64,000 bases of DNA, from the NCBI GenBank assembly GCA_019752115.1, contig JAIEMN010000012.1:21919-85918 (forward strand), written 5' to 3'. The DNA comes from Gemmatimonadaceae bacterium. GTDB taxonomy: Bacteria; Gemmatimonadota; Gemmatimonadetes; Gemmatimonadales; Gemmatimonadaceae. Positions 36,294 to 46,044 of the stretch are shown here, one piece after another. How positions within the stretch are numbered: position 1 is the stretch's first letter; every line of letters begins with the position of its first letter. The position numbers and the translations under genes are program-made. The notes under the pieces are model-generated. The model saw only the letters and a list, made by a program, of their open reading frames with translations. It did no database searches and was not told where the DNA came from.

Positions 36294-37535
36294 GTGAAAA
36301 CCCGTGACGCGGTCGTCCTCGCCCTTTCCCAGCTTCGCGTCCAGAAGCTGAAGAGTTTCTTCACCCTGCTCGGTGTCATGATCGGGGTGATGTTCCTCAT
36401 TGCCGTCGTCTCGATCGTCGAGGGGATGGGCAAGTACGTCGAGGAAGATTTCGCCTCGCGCCTGATCGGCACGAACAGCTTCACGCTGCAGCGCTTCAGC
36501 AACGTGGGCCCGGGCGGCAATCGCGGCTTTGACGCGCGCGCGGCGGCGCGCCGCCCCCTGCTCCGCATGACCGATGTGGACGCCGTGAAGGCGGTCCTGC
36601 CGCCGACCATGCGGGCGAGCATCAGCAGCACCACGTTCAAGTACGCCTCCGCGCCGGGCGCGCGTCCGCGACAGGTGCAGGCCGTGGCGGCCGATGTGAA
36701 CTACTTCGTCATCAAGAACTACAAGATCACGAAGGGCCGCCCCTTTACGGACCAGGAAGTGCGGGCCAGCTCGCCCGTCATCGTGATCGGCACCGAAGTC
36801 GCCGACCACTTCTTTCCCGGCCTCGATCCGGAAGGACGGCAGCTCCGCATCGCCGGCGTGCCGTTCACCGTGATCGGCATCATCGAGAAGCAGGGGTCGG
36901 TGTTCGGCTTTTCGCTCGACCGGCTGGCGATCGCGCCCTACACCAGCCCCATGGGCCGCATCATTCGCCCGGCCAAGGATGTCGGAAGCCTCGTCGTGCA
37001 GGTCCCGCGACAGGAAGATCTGCAGGATGGCATGGAGCTCGCCCGCGGCGCGCTGCGCGCGGTGCGCGGGCTGCGCGCGGGGGAACCCGACAACTTCGGG
37101 CTCGTCACGCAGGATGCCGCCTTCGGCTTCATCAAGCAGCTGAAGGGGCGCCTCGTCGTCTTCGGCACCGCGCTGCCGGCGGTAAGTCTGGTGGTCGGCG
37201 CAATGGTGATCATGAACATCATGCTGGTCGCGGTGGCCGAACGCACGCGAGAGATCGGGGTGCGGAAGGCGCTGGGTGCGAAGCGCGCCGATATCCTGTC
37301 GCAGTTTCTTGTGGAAGCGGCCACGCTCAGCACCCTGGGCGCGGCCATCGGCATCGCCCTGGGCATCGGGCTCGCCAAACTGATCTCGGCGTTCACCCCG
37401 TTGCCCGCGGCCGTCGCGCCGTGGTCGATCGCCGCCGCCATCGTCACGGGGGCGGGCGTCGGCATTGGCGCCGGGCTCTATCCCGCCAGTCGCGCGTCGA
37501 AGCTCGACCCCATCGCCGCCCTGCGCTCGGAGTAA
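36294..37535 (+). CDS. MacB/FtsX-type ABC permease A2
   Basis: 413 residues from the GTG at 36294. A TATTGT box ends six bases before the GTG, so this pair may have its own leaderless promoter. The N-terminal helix region VQKLKSFFTLLGVMIGVMFLI is very close to that of A1, and the C-terminal signature is AERTREIGVRKALGAKRADIL. It is the second A-type permease and clearly arose by duplication with B2. The substrate is unknown. Confidence 0.92.
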   Translation: MKTRDAVVLALSQLRVQKLKSFFTLLGVMIGVMFLIAVVSIVEGMGKYVEEDFASRLIGTNSFTLQRFSNVGPGGNRGFDARAAARRPLLRMTDVDAVKAVLPPTMRASISSTTFKYASAPGARPRQVQAVAADVNYFVIKNYKITKGRPFTDQEVRASSPVIVIGTEVADHFFPGLDPEGRQLRIAGVPFTVIGIIEKQGSVFGFSLDRLAIAPYTSPMGRIIRPAKDVGSLVVQVPRQEDLQDGMELARGALRAVRGLRAGEPDNFGLVTQDAAFGFIKQLKGRLVVFGTALPAVSLVVGAMVIMNIMLVAVAERTREIGVRKALGAKRADILSQFLVEAATLSTLGAAIGIALGIGLAKLISAFTPLPAAVAPWSIAAAIVTGAGVGIGAGLYPASRASKLDPIAALRSE

Positions 37536-37538
37536 CCC

Positions 37539-38798
37539 ATGTTCGCTCGCCTCTTTCTCGTCTTCGAAGGCGTGGGCATGGCACTCGAGGCCATCCGCTC
37601 CAACAAGGTTCGCGCGGGTCTCACCATTGCCGGCGTGGCGATCGGCGTGTTCGTGGTCGTGGCGATGGGCTCGGTCGTGTCCGGCATTCGCGCGTCGTTC
37701 CAGCAGGATCTCGATCAGATCGGTGCGACGAGCTTCTTCGTGCAGCGGCGCGACAACGGCATCAGTGGCTGCGACGGTACCGACGAGAAGTGCCCCGATC
37801 GCTCCAATCCACCCATCAGCTTTGACGAGTGGGCCATGATCCGCCGCCTCCCGGGCGTCGGTACGGTGATCGGCTCGCTCGGCGGGCAGGCCAACTTCGC
37901 CTACAAGAACAGCCGCGTCGACAATGTGGGCTACGACGCCTACAGCGTGGACTGGCCCGAAGTCAACGGTGCCGACATTGCCCCGGGGCGCAACTTCACG
38001 CGCAACGAAGACGCCGCCGGGTCGCCTGTCGTCCTGATCAACGACACGCTCAAGACGCAGCTCTTCGGCATGTCCGACGCCGTGGGCAAGGCGATCACGC
38101 TCAACGGCCAGCAGTTCACGGTGATCGGCATCTACTCACCGCGCGCCGGCTTCCTGCTGTCACTGCAGGGCAAGGGCCCCGATACCCCGCGGGCCATCGT
38201 GCCCATTCAGGCCGCTGTGCGCCAGCTGGGGGCCTTCAAGAGCGGGCTGCTGCTCACCGTACGCCCCAGTGCGTCGGCGCGGCAGGATGAAGTGATGGAC
38301 GAGGTCACCGCCGCCATGCGCGCGAGTCGCGGGCTCAAACCCGGTGATCGCCAGACCTTCTATCTCGTCTCGCAGGATCGCCTGCTCGATACCTTCAACC
38401 AGCTCTTTGGCGCGATCTTCGCCGTCGGCCTCGCCCTGTCGGCGGTGGCGCTGCTGGTGGGTGGCGTGGGCGTCGTGGCGATCATGATGATCTCGGTCAC
38501 CGAGCGGACGCGTGAGATCGGCGTCCGAAAGGCGCTCGGCGCCACGGCGGCCACGATCCGCTGGCAGTTCCTGGTGGAGGCGGCGACGCTCACCAGCATC
38601 GGGGCGCTCCTCGGGTTGGGGCTCGGCGCCCTGCTCGCCTGGGGGATTCGTGCCAACAGCAGCATTCCGGCCTTCCTCCCCATGTCCATCGTGATCACGG
38701 CCCTCGCGGCCAGCGCCATCACGGGCGTGGCGTTCGGCATGCTGCCGGCGGTGAAGGCCTCCCGCCTCGATCCGGTCGAGGCGCTCCGCTACGAATAA
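37539..38798 (+). CDS. MacB/FtsX-type ABC permease B2
   Basis: 419 residues, starting three bases after A2, as B1 follows A1. N-terminal helix SNKVRAGLTIAGVAIGVFVVV, periplasmic domain with the Cys pair in ISGCDGTDEKCPD, C-terminal helices with TERTREIGVRKALGATAAT and tail ALRYE. It is the closest relative of B1. It ends before a short terminator-like hairpin, so pair 2 may be a separate transcript from pair 3. Confidence 0.92.
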   Translation: MFARLFLVFEGVGMALEAIRSNKVRAGLTIAGVAIGVFVVVAMGSVVSGIRASFQQDLDQIGATSFFVQRRDNGISGCDGTDEKCPDRSNPPISFDEWAMIRRLPGVGTVIGSLGGQANFAYKNSRVDNVGYDAYSVDWPEVNGADIAPGRNFTRNEDAAGSPVVLINDTLKTQLFGMSDAVGKAITLNGQQFTVIGIYSPRAGFLLSLQGKGPDTPRAIVPIQAAVRQLGAFKSGLLLTVRPSASARQDEVMDEVTAAMRASRGLKPGDRQTFYLVSQDRLLDTFNQLFGAIFAVGLALSAVALLVGGVGVVAIMMISVTERTREIGVRKALGATAATIRWQFLVEAATLTSIGALLGLGLGALLAWGIRANSSIPAFLPMSIVITALAASAITGVAFGMLPAVKASRLDPVEALRYE

Positions 38799-38832
38799 GG
38801 CCGGCGCGGGTGTCCCGGTGGGCCCGCCGGAC

Positions 38833-38849
38833 GGGCCCTTCGGCCCTTT
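38833..38849 (+). terminator. Short hairpin GGGCC-cttc-GGCCC-TTTC after permease B2
   Basis: A 5-base GC stem with a tetraloop and a short T-run, 35 bases after the B2 stop and before the A3 promoter box. It is a weak candidate terminator. Confidence 0.4.
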
Positions 38850-38888
38850 CCTGACACCGCGGGGTGCGTCCCCGTATTAGCCTGCAGT

Positions 38889-40133
38889 ATGCGTCCGATC
38901 GACATCCTGCGCATGGCCCTCGGCCAGCTGCGCGTGAACCCGCTCCGCACCCTGTTCACGCTGCTCGGGATCGTGGTGTCGGTCGGGTTTCTGGTGGCCG
39001 TGGTGGCGATCATCCAGGGGATGAACGCGTACGTGAAGGAGAACTTCGCCGACTCGATGATCGGCGTGAACACCTTCCAGGTGCGGCGTCTGCCGGTGAG
39101 CCTTGGCCTCTTCACCGACGACCAGTTCCGCGTGCTGCAGCGCCGGCCGCGCATCAGCGAAGACGATGCCGCCGCCGTGCAGGCTGCCCTGCCCGACGCC
39201 CTGGCCATCAGCCTGCAATCCGGCTGGCCCACCCCGCAAAGCGATGTGGTGTACCGCGACCGCACGCTCGGCAGTGTGATGATCTTTGGCGTCACCGCCG
39301 ACTATCAGGTCGTGCAGGACTATCGCTTCCGCGCCGGTCGGCCCCTGAGCGACGTGGATGTACACGAACGGCGGAACGTCATCGTGGTCGGCACGGATGT
39401 CGCCGACAAGCTCTTTGACGGCGCCGACGCGATCGACAAGGAAGTGCGGGTGGCCGGTCAGCGGTTCACGATCGTGGGCGTCACGCAGCCCAAGGGACGC
39501 GTCCTGGGGCAATCGTTCGACGGGTTCGTGCTGATGCCGATCACCGCCTTCGAGGCGATCTACGGACGTCGGCAGGCCACCACGATCTCCATCAAGATGC
39601 GCGAGGCCGATGAGGTCGGCCCCGCGATGGCGCGCGCCGAAGAAGCGATGCGGATCTCGCGCGGCCTGCGTCCGTCCGATCGCAACAACTTCGACGTCGA
39701 CACTGCCGACGCCATCGTCAAGTTCTGGAAGCAGCTGACGCGTGTCCTCTTCGCCGTGGTGCCGGCGGTGGTGGCCATTGGCGTGCTGGTGGGCGGCATC
39801 GTGATCATGAACATCATGCTCATGGCCGTCACGGAGCGCACGCACGAGATCGGGCTGCGAAAGGCCGTAGGCGCCACGTCGGCGGATGTGCGCCGGCAAT
39901 TTCTCGCCGAGTCGGTGGCGCTGGCCATGTGCGGCGGGCTGCTCGGCGTGGCCGGCGGCAGCGGGATGGCCCTGCTCGTCTCGGTCTTCTCGCCCCTGCC
40001 CGCCCGTGTCACCGGCTGGAGCGTCGCGGTGGCGCTCATCCTCGGGGCCGGTATCGGCGTGCTTTTTGGCGTGTATCCCGCTGCCCGCGCGGCGCGACTC
40101 GATCCGATCACGGCCATGCGCGCGGAGACCTGA
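38889..40133 (+). CDS. MacB/FtsX-type ABC permease A3
   Basis: 414 residues. A TAGCCT box ends five bases before the ATG and no Shine-Dalgarno is present (leaderless candidate). N-terminal helix region NPLRTLFTLLGIVVSVGFLVA. The C-terminal signature is diverged, TERTHEIGLRKAVGATSADV, compared with A1 and A2. It is the most distant A copy. It is followed after one base by B3. Confidence 0.92.
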   Translation: MRPIDILRMALGQLRVNPLRTLFTLLGIVVSVGFLVAVVAIIQGMNAYVKENFADSMIGVNTFQVRRLPVSLGLFTDDQFRVLQRRPRISEDDAAAVQAALPDALAISLQSGWPTPQSDVVYRDRTLGSVMIFGVTADYQVVQDYRFRAGRPLSDVDVHERRNVIVVGTDVADKLFDGADAIDKEVRVAGQRFTIVGVTQPKGRVLGQSFDGFVLMPITAFEAIYGRRQATTISIKMREADEVGPAMARAEEAMRISRGLRPSDRNNFDVDTADAIVKFWKQLTRVLFAVVPAVVAIGVLVGGIVIMNIMLMAVTERTHEIGLRKAVGATSADVRRQFLAESVALAMCGGLLGVAGGSGMALLVSVFSPLPARVTGWSVAVALILGAGIGVLFGVYPAARAARLDPITAMRAET

Positions 40134-40134
40134 C

Positions 40135-41385
40135 ATGCCGCGCCCGTCGCTCGCCGCCATCTCGGAGAACGTGGGCATTGCCCTCGAGGCGCTCCGCGTG
40201 AGCAAGCTGCGGTCGGCGCTCACGATTCTTGGCGTCGTGATCGGCGTCGCCACCGTGATGACCATGGCCGCGATGGTGCAAGGCATTCGCGATCAGATCG
40301 TCACGACGATCGAGGTGGCCGGCCCCACGACCTTTTACGTGCTGAAGAAGTTCTCGCAGGTCCCGCTCAATCCGGACAACCTGCCGAAGGATGTTCGCAT
40401 CCGCCCGGACCTCACCCGCGAGGAAGCCGACGCGATCGCCCGACTGCCGGAGGTGGCGTACGCGAGCATCTGGGCGCAAACGCTGGCGCGCATCGAGGCC
40501 GACGGCATCCGCTCGCAACAGATGGCGGTCTTCGGTGCCGACGACGGCTACACCCGCATCCAGGGCGGCGAGCTCGTGGACGGTCGCTGGTTCACGCGTG
40601 CGGAGCTGGCCGTCGGTGCGCCGGTGGTGGTGCTGGAGAGCGGCACCGCGCGGTCGCTCTTCGGCCAGGAGCCCTTGATGGGGCGCACGGTGCAGATCGG
40701 CGGTCGCCCGCTCACGGTGATCGGCCTCTGGGAAGCGCCGGAAAACATCTTTGCGCCGCCGGGGCAATCGGTGGGGGCCGTGGTGCCCTATCTGCTCATG
40801 GAGCACGCCTACCCGATCGACAAGAACAACGCACTCTGGATTCCGGTGAAGCCACGGGCCGGTGTCTCGGTGGCCGCCGCGCAGGGCGCGGTGACCATGG
40901 CACTCCGCGAGCAGCGTCATCTCCGGCCGGCCGATCGCAACACCTTCGATCTCGTCACCCAGGATCAGATCCTCGACACCTTCAACAGCATCACCAGCGT
41001 CTTCTTCCTGGTGATGATCGTGTTGAGCGGCGTGTCGCTGCTGGTTGGCGGGATCGGCGTGATGGCCATCATGACGGTCTCGGTCACGAGCCGCACCCGC
41101 GAGATCGGCGTGCGCAAGGCGCTTGGGGCGACGCGGCAGGACATCCTGATTCAGTTTCTCGTCGAGGCCTCCACGCTCACCGGCATCGGCGGCGCGATCG
41201 GCATCGTGCTCGGCCTGATCATGGGGCGCATCGCCGCGCTCGCGCTCAAGGTGGACGCCCCGGTGCCGCTCGCGTTCACCGTGGTCGCCGTCGTGGTCTC
41301 GGTCACGATTGGCGTCGTGTTTGGCATGGTGCCGGCCCGGCGGGCGGCGCGACTCGATCCCATCGAAGCGCTGCGCTACGAATGA
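40135..41385 (+). CDS. MacB/FtsX-type ABC permease B3
   Basis: 416 residues from the ATG at 40135, one base after the A3 stop. N-terminal helix region VSKLRSALTILGVVIGVATVM, then the periplasmic domain without the Cys-pair insertion of B1 and B2. The C-terminal signature is TSRTREIGVRKALGATRQDIL and the tail ALRYE is preserved. It is the last gene of the exporter locus. Three A-B heterodimers served by one ATPase is the notable feature. Confidence 0.92.
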   Translation: MPRPSLAAISENVGIALEALRVSKLRSALTILGVVIGVATVMTMAAMVQGIRDQIVTTIEVAGPTTFYVLKKFSQVPLNPDNLPKDVRIRPDLTREEADAIARLPEVAYASIWAQTLARIEADGIRSQQMAVFGADDGYTRIQGGELVDGRWFTRAELAVGAPVVVLESGTARSLFGQEPLMGRTVQIGGRPLTVIGLWEAPENIFAPPGQSVGAVVPYLLMEHAYPIDKNNALWIPVKPRAGVSVAAAQGAVTMALREQRHLRPADRNTFDLVTQDQILDTFNSITSVFFLVMIVLSGVSLLVGGIGVMAIMTVSVTSRTREIGVRKALGATRQDILIQFLVEASTLTGIGGAIGIVLGLIMGRIAALALKVDAPVPLAFTVVAVVVSVTIGVVFGMVPARRAARLDPIEALRYE

Positions 41386-41452
41386 TTCCGCACTCCGGCG
41401 TGCGAGATGAGCCGCCTTTCATCCGCGGCGCCGAATTCATATTCTCGCAGGG

Positions 41453-41479
41453 TTAAGTCTGGAACGCCGTCGCCGAGAC
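41453..41479 (+). promoter_or_regulatory. FliA (sigma-28)-like promoter of the chemotaxis transducer gene
   Basis: TTAA at 41453-41456, a 15-base spacer, then GCCGAGAC at 41472-41479. The enterobacterial consensus is TAAA-N15-GCCGATAA. It lies about 105 bases upstream of the transducer ATG. Spacing and the GCCGA core fit, and the function of the gene fits. Confidence 0.55.
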
Positions 41480-41583
41480 TAGGCGGTGAGACGTTTCGTC
41501 CCAGCGACTATTTCGCGCCGCCGCCGGCGCTACCGCTGGTATTTCACGACGAACGTCACGCAGCGTTGTGAGGAGTCCCGCCG

Positions 41584-43269
41584 ATGTTTGCCCTGTTCAA
41601 GGGAAAGCCGCAAGCCGAACGTGAGTATCCCGTCGGCCAACTCACGGTGACCGATCCGGACATTCGCAAGCGCATCGATTTCCTGCGCGTCACCGCCGCC
41701 GATCTGGGCGTTATTCGCGCGTGGGAGAGCGCCTGCAAGGGCGTCTGCGACCCGATGATCGATGAGTTCTATCAGTTCATTTCGCGCACCCGCGAGACGC
41801 AGGCGATCATCGAGAAGCACACCACGGTGGACCGGCAACGCCCCATGGTCACGCGGTATGTCCTCGGCATGTTCGCCGGCACGCTCGATGACGGCTACAT
41901 CAAGTACCGTCAGCATGTCGGTCAGGTGCACGAGCGCATCGATCTGGATTCGAACTGGTATGTCGCGATGTACGAAGTCATTCGCGACCACATGTTCAAG
42001 GCCGTGGAGTCGGCGGGCGCCACGCCGGCCGAACAGCGGCGCTTCGAGCGGGCCTTCGATCGCCTGCTCAACCTCGACATCGCCGTGGTGATCACCGCGC
42101 TGACCAACGCCCGGCAGGACCGGGTGGAAGCCCTGCTCAAGGGCGAGGCGATGCGCTTCCTCGATGAGGTGAGCGCCGCGCTTTCCCGACTGGCCGACGG
42201 GGATCTGTCGGTCAGCATTCAGGGGAACTACACCGAGCGCAACGCCGAGGTGAAGGCGCACTTCAACGATGCCATGTCGCAACTGCGCGTGGCAATGACC
42301 GGGGTGCTGCAGTCGAGCGATGAGATCCTGACCACCGCAGAAGCGCTCCAGCAGAGCAGCGGCACGCTCGCCGACGGGGCATCCACACAGGCGGCGGCGC
42401 TCGAAGAGGTGGCCGCGAGCCTGCAGGAGCTCACGAGCATGACCGCGCAGAGCGCCGGGAACGCCAACGAAGCCCGCGCCCTGGCTGGCAACGCGCAGGC
42501 GGCGGCGGCCGATGGTCTGTCGTCGATGCAGTCGTTGAGCGAGGCGATGCGGCGCATGAAGTCGGGCGCCGACGCGACGGCGAAGATCGTCAAGACGATT
42601 GACGAGATCGCCTTCCAGACGAATCTCCTGGCGCTCAACGCCGCCGTCGAAGCGGCCCGCGCTGGCGACGCCGGTCGTGGCTTCGCGGTGGTCGCCGAAG
42701 AGGTGCGCGCCCTCGCCCTCCGCAGCGCCGAAGCAGCCAAGAACACCGCCGGGCTCATCGAAGAATCGGTGCGCAGTGTGGCGGCGGGCGTCACGCTCAA
42801 CGAAGCGGTGCTCGACAAGCTGGCGCACATCGCGGCGCAGGCGGAGCGGGTCACCAGCGTGATGGGCGAAGTGGCGGCCGCCACGGTGCAGCAGGAACAG
42901 GGCGTTGGGCAGATCTCCACGGCGCTCGAGCAGATCAATCAGGCCACGCAGGCGGTTGCCGCCGGTGCAGAAGAGACCAATGCCGCCAGCCAGGAGCTCC
43001 GCGGCAGCGCCGAGGAGCTTTCGGGGGGCGTCAGTCGATTCTCGGTCGGCGAGCACGTCGGCTCGGCATCGCCGGCACCGCGCGGCGCACGATCAACCCG
43101 CCGGGCGCTCAACACGACCGCCTCCGCGGGCGTCAAGCCCACGTCGGCGAGCACGCTCAAACGCCTGACGAATACCCTCGCCAAAACCGCAGCCGCACCG
43201 CGCCAGCGGGCGGAGGATGTCATCCCGTTCGCCGATCAGGACGACGACGAAACGCTCTCGGTGTTCTAG
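41584..43269 (+). CDS. Soluble globin-coupled methyl-accepting chemotaxis protein
   Basis: 561 residues without membrane segments. Residues 1-175 form a sensor-globin (HemAT/protoglobin-like) domain; His116 in [15 protein letters not shown] is the probable proximal haem ligand. A HAMP-like linker around 185-240 is followed by the MCP signalling domain. The hairpin tip [20 protein letters not shown] and [20 protein letters not shown] is intact. It is predicted to be a cytosolic oxygen (or redox gas) receptor feeding CheA. The C-terminus is Ala/Arg-rich and ends acidic. GAGGAG lies eight bases before the ATG. Oxygen sensing next to the photosynthesis block makes biological sense, but no link is shown. 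Confidence 0.93.
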   Translation: MFALFKGKPQAEREYPVGQLTVTDPDIRKRIDFLRVTAADLGVIRAWESACKGVCDPMIDEFYQFISRTRETQAIIEKHTTVDRQRPMVTRYVLGMFAGTLDDGYIKYRQHVGQVHERIDLDSNWYVAMYEVIRDHMFKAVESAGATPAEQRRFERAFDRLLNLDIAVVITALTNARQDRVEALLKGEAMRFLDEVSAALSRLADGDLSVSIQGNYTERNAEVKAHFNDAMSQLRVAMTGVLQSSDEILTTAEALQQSSGTLADGASTQAAALEEVAASLQELTSMTAQSAGNANEARALAGNAQAAAADGLSSMQSLSEAMRRMKSGADATAKIVKTIDEIAFQTNLLALNAAVEAARAGDAGRGFAVVAEEVRALALRSAEAAKNTAGLIEESVRSVAAGVTLNEAVLDKLAHIAAQAERVTSVMGEVAAATVQQEQGVGQISTALEQINQATQAVAAGAEETNAASQELRGSAEELSGGVSRFSVGEHVGSASPAPRGARSTRRALNTTASAGVKPTSASTLKRLTNTLAKTAAAPRQRAEDVIPFADQDDDETLSVF

Positions 43270-43276
43270 TCGCGCG

Positions 43277-44176
43277 TCAGTAGCCGCGTACGGCGAGGAA
43301 CGCTTCCCAGAGCGAGTCCCAGATCGGCAGGTTCATCGGCGTCCCCAGCACCGCCAGTTCCAGCACGCTGAGGGCGCCGATGACCACGAGCAGCATACGC
43401 GACTGACGACGCGCCGGCTGCTGCTCGCGAATGGCGTAGATGGCCGTGAACAACGTGTAGGCCAGCACAACGGCCATCGCGATGGGCAGGAACAGACTGT
43501 TCCGCTGCGGCCCGAAGTAGCTCTCCAGATAGGCCAGCGGCTCCGGGAAGAAGCCACGCCCCGGATTCTCCACGCCAAGGTAGATGGCCACACTGGCCGT
43601 CTGGTGCACGCACCAGAAGAGCAGCGCCGCATGCCACCCCACCTTGTTCACGCTGCGGCGCGTGAGCGCCCACGCCAGGACGAGCACGCCGAGCATCCCG
43701 AGCTCGTACCAGAGCATCGAATGCACCGCGCGCACGGCGAGTGAGAAGGTCAGCGGCTCGGCCGGAATCGGGCGACGCAGTTCCGGCGGCCCGATCAGCC
43801 AGCCGCCATAGAAGCAGACCTGGATCCACGTCCAGAGAAACGCGCCGCCCAGGAAGCTGCGCCGCGCCGCGCTCGGGGTGTCCCGATCGCGCTCGAGATA
43901 GACCAGCGACGCGCCCCACGCCGCCATCAGCGACGCGACCAGCAGCCCCATCATGCGCGTCGCCGCCGTGCGCTCGAGCGCGAACACGATACCGGTGGCG
44001 CTCCACCAGAACAGCACGACCACAAAGAACGACCGCAGCGCCACGCGCAGCGTCGTTTCGCGCGTCGCGATGTCGGTGGAGACCAGCGTACTCGGATGGC
44101 GCACACGGACGAGCGACATGAAGCGCGTCATGCGCGCCGTCGCCGCCGATACCACACCCGTCGCCACGGTGGTCAT
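43277..44176 (-). CDS. puhE: Photosynthetic complex assembly protein PuhE (DUF3623)
   Basis: 299 residues with about seven to eight membrane segments. I recognise the PuhE pattern: LFWWSATGIVFAL (family WWFSTG), TWIQVCFYGGWLIGP, AVHSMLWYELGML, NKVGWHAALLFW and LGVENPGRGFFPEPLAYLES, followed by YFGPQRNSLFLP. In purple bacteria PuhE helps assemble the reaction centre and LH1. The start overlaps the bchD stop by ATGA, giving the operon bchI-bchD-puhE. In most phototrophs puhE sits with puhABC, which is not in this window, so its linkage to bchD is a rearranged arrangement. The identification is by recalled motif pattern, not a search. Confidence 0.85.
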   Translation of the reverse strand: MTTVATGVVSAATARMTRFMSLVRVRHPSTLVSTDIATRETTLRVALRSFFVVVLFWWSATGIVFALERTAATRMMGLLVASLMAAWGASLVYLERDRDTPSAARRSFLGGAFLWTWIQVCFYGGWLIGPPELRRPIPAEPLTFSLAVRAVHSMLWYELGMLGVLVLAWALTRRSVNKVGWHAALLFWCVHQTASVAIYLGVENPGRGFFPEPLAYLESYFGPQRNSLFLPIAMAVVLAYTLFTAIYAIREQQPARRQSRMLLVVIGALSVLELAVLGTPMNLPIWDSLWEAFLAVRGY

Positions 44177-46044
44177 GCGCCGCCCTCCGCCATGGAGATG
44201 GCGGTACGCACCAGACCGTTGAGCGCCTTCGCATCGGCACTGGGGAGCAGCACATACCGCGCCTTCATGGCTTCGGCGATGCGGCGCGCGACCACTTCGC
44301 CACGCGGGCTCGTGTCCACGAACAGGGCGGGAATGTGCAGCGCCGCAAAGCGCGCACCGGCCGAGAGGGCATCGACCTCCGCCTGCTTGCGCCCAGGCTG
44401 CCCATCACGCGCGATGTTGGCACGGCCGTCGGTCATCATCACCACCAGCGGCGAGCTGCCTCCGCGACGGACACCCAGCGCCTGCTCAATGGCGGCGTCG
44501 ATGGCATGGGCCAGCGGCGTTCCACCGCCACCCGGGAGCGCCGCCAACACCTTCTTGGCGCGGGCCAGCGCACGCGTGGGCGGCAGCAGCACCTCGGTCC
44601 CCTGCCCGCGAAACGCAATCAGGCTCACGCGGTCACGGCGGGCATACGTCTCGGCGAGAAGCAACTCCACCGCGCCCTTCGCCTCGGCCAGGCGGTAGAG
44701 CGCCGACGATCCCGACGCATCGACCACGAAGAGCACGGTCGTACCGGTCTTCTCGATGAAGCGCCGGATGCGGAAGTCTTCGCGACGCACGGCGACGCGC
44801 GGACGCGCCACACCGGCAACCGACGGGGGCGCCGGTCGCACCTTCTGCCACGGCGCCGCCGCGCGCAGCGTTTCGAGCAGATGCAGACGCGCGCCGCCAC
44901 GGGGCAGGCCGCTGCGCGCGCCCCGCGGGCGCCCGCGCAGCAGGTTCGGCGTCTCCTGTCCGACGCGCCCCGCCAGCGTCCCCGCGGTGCTCCGCTGCAT
45001 GAGCTGCTCGAGCATGCCCGGTGGGAGCGCCGCCTGCACCGCCTCACGCAGCAACTCGCCGCTGTCCTGCTGCTGGGCGTTGTCGTCATCGGATTCCGGC
45101 GGCTGTTCCGGCTGATCCGGTTCCGGTGGCTGCTCCATCTGCGGCGGCGGCGCGTCAGGTTCCTCGGGCTGCTCCTGCGGCTGCTGCTCGTCTTCGTTGG
45201 TCTCGGGCTCTTCGGGCGGTGGCGGCGGCAGACGCGTGGCGCGCGGCGCGAGCACCAGCGCGGCGGCCTTCTCCGCGTCCGCTTCGGTGACCTCGCTGTT
45301 CCCGCGCAGCGCCGCCAGCGCGCGCGCCGTCCGCAGCGCAAAGAGCACCGCGCGCACCGAGTCCACGCCGAACGCATCGGCCGTCTGACAGAGCGCGGTG
45401 ACCCACTCCTCACTCACGGCGACCTGCGCGAGACGTTCCCGCGCCTGCTGCACGATCGGCTCGTAGGCGGTGCGCAGTTCCATCTCGGCGATCGCCTCGA
45501 CGTCCTCCGCCACCGGCCCCTCGAGGCGCACGCTGAAGGCGAGGCGATCGCGGAGCGCCGGATGCAGCACTTCGTCATCGACCGACTCATCGAGCAGCAG
45601 CGCACACACCTGCGCGGCGTGCCGATCGCCGATGCCATCCCGCGCGACCTGAATCTCGGCGTGATCGAGTGCTTCGCAGATCGCCGTGCGCGCCGACACG
45701 CCGAGGCGTTCCGCCATCGGCACGACGAGCACCCCGCGGTCGGCGCCCGCCAACACGCCGCGTTCCGCCACGAGCTTCCCCGTGGCCAGCGTGGCCGCGA
45801 GGTCCACGCCACCATACAGGCGATCGGCCGTCACGCTCGCCGGCACGCGGCGCATGGGCGCGCCCGCCGGCAACCATCCCTGCACCAGCAGCGCGTAGGT
45901 CCGCGCCTGTTCGTGCAACGGATGATCGAGCACCGCGCCCCCCAGCCCGCCGGCATCCACCGCCAGCAGCAGCGCCGTCAACGCGCCGCTGGTGTTCGGC
46001 AGCTCACGGGCGCGCGCGGCTGCGTCAGGCAGCAGTGCCGACAT
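44173..46044 (-). CDS. bchD: Magnesium chelatase subunit D
   Basis: Second AAA+ subunit of the BchI-BchD-BchH chelatase that inserts Mg2+ into protoporphyrin IX. 623 residues from the ATG at 46044, which overlaps the bchI end by 20 bases. The N-terminal AAA+ module (about 1-290) has degenerate Walker motifs, as usual for BchD. A Pro/Glu/Gln-rich acidic linker (about 295-360) follows. The C-terminal vWA domain has a MIDAS motif DASGSSALYR and MMTDGRANI. BchH is not encoded in the window. Cytosolic. Confidence 0.96.
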   Translation of the reverse strand: MSALLPDAAARARELPNTSGALTALLLAVDAGGLGGAVLDHPLHEQARTYALLVQGWLPAGAPMRRVPASVTADRLYGGVDLAATLATGKLVAERGVLAGADRGVLVVPMAERLGVSARTAICEALDHAEIQVARDGIGDRHAAQVCALLLDESVDDEVLHPALRDRLAFSVRLEGPVAEDVEAIAEMELRTAYEPIVQQARERLAQVAVSEEWVTALCQTADAFGVDSVRAVLFALRTARALAALRGNSEVTEADAEKAAALVLAPRATRLPPPPPEEPETNEDEQQPQEQPEEPDAPPPQMEQPPEPDQPEQPPESDDDNAQQQDSGELLREAVQAALPPGMLEQLMQRSTAGTLAGRVGQETPNLLRGRPRGARSGLPRGGARLHLLETLRAAAPWQKVRPAPPSVAGVARPRVAVRREDFRIRRFIEKTGTTVLFVVDASGSSALYRLAEAKGAVELLLAETYARRDRVSLIAFRGQGTEVLLPPTRALARAKKVLAALPGGGGTPLAHAIDAAIEQALGVRRGGSSPLVVMMTDGRANIARDGQPGRKQAEVDALSAGARFAALHIPALFVDTSPRGEVVARRIAEAMKARYVLLPSADAKALNGLVRTAISMAEGGA

